Origin: a virus
Length of the DNA: 47,686 bases
Direction: 5' to 3' (one strand)
IMG/VR virus record: IMGVR_UViG_3300046167_000194
Location: 1 to 47,686 of that record
The notes below the pieces were generated by a model. That model did no database searches. It was not told the origin of the DNA and saw only the letters and a list, made by a program, of their open reading frames with translations. The position numbers and the translations under genes are program-made. Of the stretch, positions 1 through 6,457 are shown in pieces; position 1 is the first letter of the stretch, and every line of letters starts with the position of its first letter.

Positions 1-740
1 AAAAGCCAGAATCAAGAATGATGATGGGTTCTTTTGCAAACATGGAATCAATACATCAACATGCTTACAGTTTGTTACTTGATACAGTTGGTATGCCTGA
101 TATAGAGTACAAAGCTTTTGCAGAGTACGAAGAGATGTCAGACAAGCACGACTACGTTGGTAACTTTAAACCTCTTAAGTCTGATAAGACTACCATTGCA
201 AAAACTTTAGCAGTCTACTCAGCTTTTACAGAAGGACTACAGTTGTTCAGTAGCTTTGCAATCTTATTAAACTTTCCAAGGTTTGGTAAGATGAAAGGTA
301 TGGGACAGATAGTTACTTACTCTATCCGTGATGAGTCTATGCACGTTGAAGCTATGACTAAATTGTTTAGAGAGTTCATCAAAGAGAACATAGAGATATG
401 GACAGATGATTTTAAGAAAGAACTCTATGACATATGCAGACACATGGTAGAGTTAGAAGATAAGTTTTTAGATTTAGTTTTTGATATGGGAGATATACAA
501 GGACTAACTAAGAAAGATATGTATGCTTACAATAGATACATAGCAGATAGAAGATTGCTTCAGTTAGGATTAAAGACTAACTTTGACCAGAGAGAGAATC
601 CTCTTGGTTGGATTGATGAAGTAACTGGAGTAGAACATCAGAACTTTTTTGAAGGTAGGGCTACTACTTATATGAAAGCAGGGCTTCGAGGTAGACAGGA
701 CAATATTAAATTTACAAACCTAGAGGAACCTAATGATTAA
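1..740 (+). CDS. nrdB: Ribonucleotide reductase class I beta subunit, C-terminal part (5' end outside window)
   Basis: This is the small subunit that carries the di-iron/tyrosyl radical used with NrdA to make deoxyribonucleotides for phage DNA synthesis. The reading frame is open from the first bases, so the N-terminus lies outside the window. Visible family residues are the ESIHxxxY block (Glu and His iron ligands plus the radical Tyr, codons near 45-68), the TEGLQLF helix (Glu ligand) and RDESMH (Glu/His ligands). All of these match the positions known from E. coli NrdB, so the enzyme should be active and of the Tyr-radical type. It overlaps the next small gene by 8 bases. The alpha subunit sits at the other end of the window, which suggests nrdA-nrdB are adjacent on a circular or permuted molecule. 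Confidence 0.95.
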   Translation, partial: KPESRMMMGSFANMESIHQHAYSLLLDTVGMPDIEYKAFAEYEEMSDKHDYVGNFKPLKSDKTTIAKTLAVYSAFTEGLQLFSSFAILLNFPRFGKMKGMGQIVTYSIRDESMHVEAMTKLFREFIKENIEIWTDDFKKELYDICRHMVELEDKFLDLVFDMGDIQGLTKKDMYAYNRYIADRRLLQLGLKTNFDQRENPLGWIDEVTGVEHQNFFEGRATTYMKAGLRGRQDNIKFTNLEEPND

Positions 741-954
741 TAAATCCGAAGCTAACTTAGTAAGCTTCAAAATACTTTTAACAAGAGATAATAAAATAGT
801 AACAGAGTTTAGTATGCTACCTGAAGACATGGTAGATGAAGTATTCCCTATTGATGATAGACCATTGATGAAAACTATTATTAGAAATGGAAAGGCTAAG
901 TTAGAAAACTTACATGATTACTTTCAAAGAGAACTCAATGTTCTAGTAGTATAA
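733..954 (+). CDS. Small hypothetical protein downstream of nrdB
   Basis: A 73-residue protein that overlaps the end of nrdB (stop and start share bases), so it is probably translationally coupled to it. It is soluble, mixed charged, with no membrane segment and no cysteine pair, so it is not a glutaredoxin, although a dNTP-synthesis role is suggested by position. Its last 31 bases overlap the 3' end of the cyclase gene on the opposite strand; this is where the rightward and leftward transcripts meet. Function not recognised. Confidence 0.75.
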   Translation: MINKSEANLVSFKILLTRDNKIVTEFSMLPEDMVDEVFPIDDRPLMKTIIRNGKAKLENLHDYFQRELNVLVV

Positions 955-2672
955 ATAATTATCTCATCTTTCTTACCCTTTACTTTAATAGGGTCTAGAT
1001 AACGAGTGGGTATATCAGAGTTCATAGCTGTGGTATATCCAATCACTATATCCTCTCCAACTTCTTTAGTAGAACTCTCTAGCCTAGCCGCTAGATTAAC
1101 AGCATCGCCAATAGCAGAATAATCAAATCGTGTATCACTTCCCATATTACCTACAACTGCCTCTCCTGTATTTATTCCGATACCTATCTCTATTCCTAGG
1201 TTGGCTTCTTCCATATCTTTCTTTATTTTCAGGGCTGTTAGGATTGCTTTATTCTCATGGTCTTCAAGGTCTATAGGTGCATTAAAGATAGCCATCATTG
1301 CATCTCCAATATATTTATCTACCATCCCACCGTATTCTTTAACTGCATTAGCTTGTATGGTTAATGCCTTGTTCATTATTTCTGTAACTTGTTCGGGTTC
1401 TAATTTCTCTGACAAGCTTGTAAACCCACGCACGTCTGTAAATAAAAACGTACAACGTCTTCTATCTCCACCTAACTTCAAAAGCTCAGGGTTATCTTGT
1501 AGTTGTTTGACTTGTCTTGGGTCAAGGTAATGTTCAAACTGTTTCTTAATTTGTTGTCTAAGCTTGAACTGTGTTCTAAAGTTTAGATAGAATTGTAAAG
1601 TAGCTATAAGTGTCATACTTGTCATACTCCATGTAACATCAATCAATATATTATTTTGTATGACACTATATCCAAAGTAGCCTACTCCTGTCATTAAACT
1701 ACCGACTGATACTATGCCCCATGTAATACCTAAACGTGCTATTGCAAGAGCTGTTAGCAATCCTGAGAACAATAACAAAAGTAATTCTACAAACAACCTA
1801 TAGTCTGGTATCTGTGGTGTATCCATCAACATGCTTTCTGATAGAGCAGCTTGTATCTTATGAGGTTCTAACAACCCGACAGGTGTTGCTATTTGATTTG
1901 TTATTCCTTTGGCTGTGAATCCTACGAACACAAACTTATCTTTAACATTCATCTCAGTTAGTGTAGTCTGTGGTGTATCTACCCAGCTAATCCATTTACG
2001 ACCTAGACTATCTGTGGCAATGGGTGGAATGCCTCTCACTCTAACCTGTTCTATTCCGTTCAGATTTGTGACAATCTGATAAGTTCGACCACCTCCTAGT
2101 ATTTTTAAAACTTCCGTTCCAAACGAAGCGACCCACCCATTGTTTGTTTGTTGTAGTAAAGGTATTCTCCTTACTAAATTATCTACATCCACCGGTGCAG
2201 ATATACCACCTTGATTAGCTGATTCTTTTAATACATCTATGTTCTCTAAAAAGCCTTGAGCCTTTGGTAAAGATACTATCGGTCCTTTGATAACTGTACC
2301 AACTGTCTTTGGATAGTTATTGTTGTTTACTTCTGGCATAGCTATGACACTTGCAGAGCTTTGTAAGGCTTGAGCAAACTCATCATCTCCACCTAACCTA
2401 TCTGCATGTGGGAATAACATAACCCAACCAACACCTAAAGCACCGGCTTCTATTATATCGTTGTGAATCTTTGCTAAGTCTTGACGAGGTAAAGGGTATC
2501 CTCCCATATCGTCTAGGTTTTGTTCAGTAATGTTGAGGGTTGTGAAGTATCCTGTAGGTTCTTGTGCAGTTACTAAAGCGTCAAAAGTCTTTAGTCTTAG
2601 TACTTCTAATGGTAAACTGTTGAAGAGGAGAGGCAACGTAAGTAAAGATAATAGGGTAATAGACCACTTCAT
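924..2672 (-). CDS. CHASE2-domain class III adenylate/guanylate cyclase
   Basis: A 582-residue membrane-bound nucleotide cyclase. Residues 1-18 form a signal/anchor helix, about 25-280 are a CHASE2 extracytoplasmic sensor domain, about 295-375 contain three transmembrane helices, and about 405-565 are a class III cyclase catalytic domain. The two metal-binding aspartates are present in FTDVRGF and GDAMMAIF, and the GxNTGEAVVGNMGS and NLAARLE motifs are intact, so cAMP or cGMP synthesis is expected; which base is used cannot be told by eye. The start codon follows the FecR stop by one base and is preceded by a strong AGGAG site. FecR-domain genes next to CHASE2 cyclases are a known bacterial arrangement, where the FecR protein is thought to act in the envelope. 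Finding the pair in a phage late operon is unusual. It is the last gene of the leftward transcript. Confidence 0.92.
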   Translation of the reverse strand: MKWSITLLSLLTLPLLFNSLPLEVLRLKTFDALVTAQEPTGYFTTLNITEQNLDDMGGYPLPRQDLAKIHNDIIEAGALGVGWVMLFPHADRLGGDDEFAQALQSSASVIAMPEVNNNNYPKTVGTVIKGPIVSLPKAQGFLENIDVLKESANQGGISAPVDVDNLVRRIPLLQQTNNGWVASFGTEVLKILGGGRTYQIVTNLNGIEQVRVRGIPPIATDSLGRKWISWVDTPQTTLTEMNVKDKFVFVGFTAKGITNQIATPVGLLEPHKIQAALSESMLMDTPQIPDYRLFVELLLLLFSGLLTALAIARLGITWGIVSVGSLMTGVGYFGYSVIQNNILIDVTWSMTSMTLIATLQFYLNFRTQFKLRQQIKKQFEHYLDPRQVKQLQDNPELLKLGGDRRRCTFLFTDVRGFTSLSEKLEPEQVTEIMNKALTIQANAVKEYGGMVDKYIGDAMMAIFNAPIDLEDHENKAILTALKIKKDMEEANLGIEIGIGINTGEAVVGNMGSDTRFDYSAIGDAVNLAARLESSTKEVGEDIVIGYTTAMNSDIPTRYLDPIKVKGKKDEIIIYTTRTLSSL

Positions 2673-2673
2673 G

Positions 2674-3783
2674 TTAATCTCCTTGCGTTATTTTTATGGT
2701 AGAGTCTCCGCCACCGTTGACAATGACTTGTGTACTCTTACCATTTTGAATCATGATAACTGTATAAGCGTTTGACCTATCTAAGTCTAGCCTTACGGTG
2801 TCTTCTAAAGACTTGTAAAAGGTTATAAGGTTATCGTTTAGGAATGTGTTGATTTGTGTGTTAGAGTCAAAGCCTATTTGAGTTCCTTTTAAATCTACAT
2901 CAGTTTTTAAAAGTGATTCAGTATTGTCTAGCTCATTTACGTCTTCTATAATGTTTAGTAAATCTTCTAGAAAGTTTACATCAAGATAATTTATATCTAA
3001 CTCTGTAAACTCTAGCTCATCATTTGCAAGATAGTCTGTATCTAAATCATCGAAATCAAGGAAGTCAACATCAAGAATATTAGAAACGCTACTTCCATCT
3101 TGTCCTTCATCTTCTTGTTCTATTTCCCGTGGTTGATTTACTATTAACATGTTATCAATTAACTCAAGGGTTAAGTCAAGGATAACGGGTTTGGTTGGTT
3201 CAGTCTCGTACATTGAAACTGTAGTAGCTTGGTAAGGCTTGTTAAGTGTTACCTGTCCCATAGCTGTTGCGACAACAATCTCTCCACTTGGAAGACCATC
3301 ATCGTCTGGTAATAATATGACTAGACTCCTACCTAACTCATCTACAGTAACTGTAAAGTCTGTGCCACGAATACCTATCGTAGCACTAGGCGTGTTTATA
3401 ATTATATTTTCTTTATCTATTGTAGCTAACTTACCAGTGATAAACCTTGCAGTACCACTAGCAAACTGAAGTGCCATCTTAGATTTAGATGGGTCGGGGT
3501 CGTAGATAAACTCGTCTATTATTAATTCAGAATGCTCAGTAAGTCTAACTTGACTGTCATCTAAAAAAGTAATGCCCAATCTCCCGTTAGAAGTTTGAAC
3601 ATTATCAAAACTGTTTATGTCAAAAGCCATGGAAGCTTCGTAAGTTTCATCTCTTACAACTCTACCAGCTCCATTAAGCTCTGTTATGTTTCCAATATTA
3701 GCAGCTTGTGCCTGTACCTTGGTCATTTTGAATGACACAAACAGTACCATTATTACCGTTAGATATAATTTTAAGCCAGTCAT
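2674..3783 (-). CDS. Exported FecR-domain protein with acidic tail
   Basis: About 369 residues from the ATG at 3783. I prefer this to the in-frame ATG at 3861 because it places a clean signal peptide (hydrophobic stretch, cleavage near AQA-ANIG) at the N-terminus, with an AGAAGAG-like site upstream. Residues about 30-190 form a FecR domain (beta-rich, with FLDDSQVRL, ATIGIRGTDFTV). In bacteria such domains occur in periplasmic signalling proteins. Residues about 200-300 are very acidic with recurring Asp-Leu/Phe pairs (DVDFLDFDDLD-like). The last 40 residues contain short strands around IMIQNG and VIVNGGGDS that resemble curlin repeat spacing. It overlaps the curlin-like gene by 86 bases and is coupled to the downstream cyclase. 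Probable role: envelope sensor or substrate of the CsgG-like channel; inference only. Confidence 0.85.
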   Translation of the reverse strand: MTGLKLYLTVIMVLFVSFKMTKVQAQAANIGNITELNGAGRVVRDETYEASMAFDINSFDNVQTSNGRLGITFLDDSQVRLTEHSELIIDEFIYDPDPSKSKMALQFASGTARFITGKLATIDKENIIINTPSATIGIRGTDFTVTVDELGRSLVILLPDDDGLPSGEIVVATAMGQVTLNKPYQATTVSMYETEPTKPVILDLTLELIDNMLIVNQPREIEQEDEGQDGSSVSNILDVDFLDFDDLDTDYLANDELEFTELDINYLDVNFLEDLLNIIEDVNELDNTESLLKTDVDLKGTQIGFDSNTQINTFLNDNLITFYKSLEDTVRLDLDRSNAYTVIMIQNGKSTQVIVNGGGDSTIKITQGD

Positions 3784-4414
3784 TATCTTGTGTACTCTTC
3801 TGTTGAATGTTAAATGTTCTGCTGTTTCCTGTTTGGTCAAGATAGAAGTATCCTCCTGCATATCCTGAACCTGTAAAGGTTATAGTGTTATCATCTCCAT
3901 CAACATCTACATAGTTAGTAGCACCATCATAATTTATATCGAAATCAAAAGTGTTATCATCACCTTGAATAATCCAATCTAAATCTAGTGTTGCAGCTAG
4001 TGCAGTTGTACCGTGGTCTAAGGTAAATGTGTTAGAGCTTCCAGTAACATCAACATTATAATTAGAGTTATCAATACCGAACGTATTTGTTGGGTCTCCT
4101 TGTATAGTAAAAACATTACTATCACCGTCGAACTCAAAAAATCCTGTTACAGAATCACCATAAATATCACCTAAAAATTTATTAGCGTTTCCTATTTGAT
4201 TTATATCTAAAGTCATAGTAAGACCGTCTAAATCTAAAGGAGTCATACTTCCTGCCGCAGATTGTAATCCACCTATAATATTGCCTGAACCTAACTGCTC
4301 TAAATCTATATTAGCTGTAGCACCTGATTGGTCAACATATATTTCGTTATCAGCCCCGTATAGCAGCGATGCATTCATCATCACAACTAGGCTCATTAAT
4401 TTTAGTTTGTTCAT
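3698..4414 (-). CDS. Curlin-repeat-like secreted protein (CsgA/CsgB-like)
   Basis: A 238-residue protein with an N-terminal signal peptide (about residues 1-20, ending near LLYGA) followed by repeated strand-turn units rich in Asn, Gln, Gly and Asp: LEQLGSGNI, INQIGNANKF, FDGDSNVFTIQG, VTGSSNTFTL, IIQGDDNTFDF, VDGDDNTITF, LDQTGNSRTFNIQ. The Q-x-G-x-x-N pattern is the hallmark of curlin amyloid repeats. The repeats here are more acidic and less regular than E. coli CsgA. Two cysteines lie in the last 12 residues, which is not typical. It follows the CsgG-like gene with a 65-base overlap. Likely cargo of that channel, forming fibres or a surface layer; amyloid formation itself is inferred from family resemblance. 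Confidence 0.82.
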   Translation of the reverse strand: MNKLKLMSLVVMMNASLLYGADNEIYVDQSGATANIDLEQLGSGNIIGGLQSAAGSMTPLDLDGLTMTLDINQIGNANKFLGDIYGDSVTGFFEFDGDSNVFTIQGDPTNTFGIDNSNYNVDVTGSSNTFTLDHGTTALAATLDLDWIIQGDDNTFDFDINYDGATNYVDVDGDDNTITFTGSGYAGGYFYLDQTGNSRTFNIQQKSTQDNDWLKIISNGNNGTVCVIQNDQGTGTSC

Positions 4415-5207
4415 ATTTCCAATAGCCTCTCTCTATTCCTATATTTATTATATTTAATACTCCAGTCTCTATTGCTTTTTGCAAAGCTATAGAAACACTC
4501 TCATTCTCAGCTACACCACCTTCTATCTCTACAAGCTCTGTTTGCTGTTCGATAAAACGAAATATATCTTGAGAAATACTTGTGGATATAATGCTTTTAG
4601 AAACTAATGTTTCCATTAACACTTCTCCAGTTGATACAGATATTAATCTTAACGATATTGTAACTGTATCTTCTCTGTACTGTTTACTATTACCTATCCC
4701 CAAGTATCTAGCACCAGCACCTCCAGACTTTAGGTTAGCTTCGTAACTAACCACTCCACCCTGAACTAGTAACCCTGCAAAAAGCAAAGGTTGCATCTTG
4801 TTATCTTCTTTAAACTCTTTACGAGTGCTTCTAATAAGTTGTCTTTCTTTTGTTAGGTCATCTAAGCCTACCCTTTCTACAACTCTAAAAAACTTTCCAC
4901 CTGATGTATGTTTAAAAGCTCTTATAAGAAAAGCTTCAGGTGCTTGTGTAATAGCTGTACTAAATAAAGCAAACGTACTATTACTTCTTCTCTGCCCTGT
5001 TAAATCTTTAAAGCTATTAGGGTAGATAGCTATCGTTGGCATCACTGAAGCTGCCGGTAAATTCTTTAGTTCTTCTGATTGTAGTTCTAATATGTCCGGA
5101 GATTGTATCTTCTTTGATAATACTAAATCTTCGTTATGACTTATAACTGCACAACTAGAAATAAAAATCGCCAACAGGCAAAGATATAGTCGTTGTATTA
5201 CCATCAC
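4350..5207 (-). CDS. csgG: CsgG-family curli secretion channel lipoprotein
   Basis: A 285-residue outer-membrane lipoprotein. The N-terminus has a short hydrophobic signal with a lipobox ending in ISSC (residues 16-19, about 19 residues in). The CsgG fold is recognisable from FRVVERVGLDDLTKERQLIRS and from GARYLGIGNSKQYREDTV followed by LRLISVSTGEVL, which align with the equivalent stretches of E. coli CsgG. In the known family nine subunits form a gated pore that exports curlin subunits. It overlaps the upstream CsgF-like gene by 53 bases and the downstream curlin-like gene by 65 bases, so the three are translated as a unit. The C-terminus is extended by a Cys-containing tail. Either of two adjacent ATGs (5207, 5204) could be the start. 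Confidence 0.93.
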   Translation of the reverse strand: MMVIQRLYLCLLAIFISSCAVISHNEDLVLSKKIQSPDILELQSEELKNLPAASVMPTIAIYPNSFKDLTGQRRSNSTFALFSTAITQAPEAFLIRAFKHTSGGKFFRVVERVGLDDLTKERQLIRSTRKEFKEDNKMQPLLFAGLLVQGGVVSYEANLKSGGAGARYLGIGNSKQYREDTVTISLRLISVSTGEVLMETLVSKSIISTSISQDIFRFIEQQTELVEIEGGVAENESVSIALQKAIETGVLNIINIGIERGYWKYEQTKINEPSCDDECIAAIRG

Positions 5208-5631
5208 TATCCGTTATGTTTAAAGTTATTATTCCATCGACAACACTATATTCTATTCTGTTGCCTTCTAATTCTAGTACTCCACTATCGCTAGGAGTCT
5301 CACCAAACAAATTATCTACAAGCTGTCTAGATAACTGTGCATATATTCTAGACTCTAAGTTCCTTATAAACCTTGCAAGTGTTGTGTTCTCTTTGTCTCT
5401 TTCTATCTCATCTTGTAATGCTTTTATCTCTGCAGCCAAAGCTTGTTTACGATTGAACTCTTGGTTCTGGATTGTAAGATAATGTGAAGATGAATTAATA
5501 CCGCTAAAGCTAGGACTCTTAAACTTATGTACCATTTCATCAGCTCTTAATAAACTAATTGAAAACAGTAATACAAAAATAGTAATTACTGAAAATTCAA
5601 ACTTAATCTTTTCTTTGGTCTTTCTTTCCAT
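5155..5631 (-). CDS. csgF: CsgF-family curli assembly factor
   Basis: A 158-residue exported protein: signal peptide about residues 1-30 (hydrophobic FSVITIFVLLFSISLL, cleavage near LRA-DE), then the CsgF N-terminal block VHKFKSPSFSG, which in E. coli CsgF (FQFRNPNFGG) inserts in the CsgG pore. A Q/E/K-rich helical middle follows, and the beta-rich C-terminal segment (IITLNITDSDGNTTTI...) also matches the family. In the known system CsgF caps CsgG and holds the nucleator at the surface. It is the first gene of the cassette and overlaps the preceding small membrane-protein gene by 29 bases, tying the cassette to the phage late operon. The start is supported by the signal peptide; the ribosome site is weak, as expected for coupled translation. 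Confidence 0.9.
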   Translation of the reverse strand: MERKTKEKIKFEFSVITIFVLLFSISLLRADEMVHKFKSPSFSGINSSSHYLTIQNQEFNRKQALAAEIKALQDEIERDKENTTLARFIRNLESRIYAQLSRQLVDNLFGETPSDSGVLELEGNRIEYSVVDGIITLNITDSDGNTTTISLPVGDFYF

Positions 5632-5884
5632 CTGCTCTAGCTATCCTATCTATATCAGGTTTTAAACCCATTGCTGCCCGACACATGGCATCTATTCTAA
5701 TCATGTCGTTATCCATCTGTCTTATTCTATCTATCAATGCAACTATCATGCCTTGTTGAGTATCTAACTTCTTATGTATGTCTGCTATTAAAGACTTGAA
5801 AAGTACCCATACTAAGTACCCTAAACCTGCTGCACCTGCTGCCGGTATACCTATAGTCTCTATAGCTTGTACCCAATCGTTCAT
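5603..5884 (-). CDS. Small single-span membrane protein (holin/spanin-like position)
   Basis: 93 residues with one hydrophobic helix (about residues 9-30, rich in Ala/Gly), a helical charged middle and a very basic, charged end. It follows another membrane protein by one base and lies between virion genes and the csg-like cassette, where podoviruses often keep lysis genes. Topology would fit a holin or spanin component, but no family is recognised. Confidence 0.7.
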   Translation of the reverse strand: MNDWVQAIETIGIPAAGAAGLGYLVWVLFKSLIADIHKKLDTQQGMIVALIDRIRQMDNDMIRIDAMCRAAMGLKPDIDRIARADGKKDQRKD

Positions 5885-5885
5885 A

Positions 5886-6320
5886 TTACTTCTTAACTAA
5901 ACTACCACCAAAGTACATACCTATGATAGCTGATACTAGATTAGTATCTAGTTGTGTTATTACCAAGCCTTGAAAAGTTATCCATTCAAATACATCTCTA
6001 CCTTCTTTGAAGAACCAGAATCCCGGTTGAAAGTTTGTATAACCTACAGTAACATCTACATTAGGATAATACACAGCTACAAGTTTAGGTAACACTACTA
6101 TAGCAAACACTGATGTTAGTGCTATGATTCTTCTTGTCCACTGGAATCCTTTATCTTTAACATCTCTTGCAGCTTTACGAGCTTTCATTTCAAACTCGCC
6201 ACGTGTTATAAGTAACTTCTGGTTGTCTTGTTTAGCCTTACGACTCTCTGCCCAGACACTCATAACTCCACCAAGTACAGTAGAGCCAAGCATAGTTATT
6301 ATCTCAAACGGAAAACCCAT
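5886..6320 (-). CDS. Membrane protein, possible holin
   Basis: 144 residues with an N-terminal hydrophobic stretch (about 6-22), a long basic helix (about 24-60), a second hydrophobic helix (about 64-85) and a third weakly hydrophobic C-terminal segment. Its ATG overlaps the stop of the 45-codon gene upstream (TAATG). Multi-span size and position after the virion genes suggest a holin-like lysis role; this is inference. Confidence 0.7.
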   Translation of the reverse strand: MGFPFEIITMLGSTVLGGVMSVWAESRKAKQDNQKLLITRGEFEMKARKAARDVKDKGFQWTRRIIALTSVFAIVVLPKLVAVYYPNVDVTVGYTNFQPGFWFFKEGRDVFEWITFQGLVITQLDTNLVSAIIGMYFGGSLVKK

Positions 6321-6457
6321 TAAACTACATCCGCCATCAAGTCTTCGTATAGTATTCTAAAATCTTCTAACTGCATAAAGCCTAAGTCTTTTTCTATCTG
6401 GTGGATTCTGTAGACTTTATAAGCCTTTTCAAGTTGTATCTCTGTGTAAAGTATCAT
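6320..6457 (-). CDS. 45-residue microprotein
   Basis: A very short reading frame, MILYTEIQLEKAYKVYRIHQ at its start, charged and helical with no membrane segment. Its ATG overlaps the stop of the giant virion gene (ATGA) and its stop overlaps the ATG of the following membrane-protein gene (TAATG). This perfect double coupling, together with the lack of any gap, is the evidence that it is translated. Function unknown. Confidence 0.75.
   Translation of the reverse strand: MILYTEIQLEKAYKVYRIHQIEKDLGFMQLEDFRILYEDLMADVV

Noticed and set aside
3783-3861. A longer start for the FecR-domain protein at 3861
   Set aside because: It would put 26 polar residues in front of a clear signal peptide and has no ribosome site; 3783 is better.
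924-5631. The csg-like cassette as host DNA contamination or chimeric assembly
   Set aside because: It overlaps the flanking phage genes by coding bases on one side (5603-5631) and meets the nrdB-linked gene on the other, with matching composition and strand.
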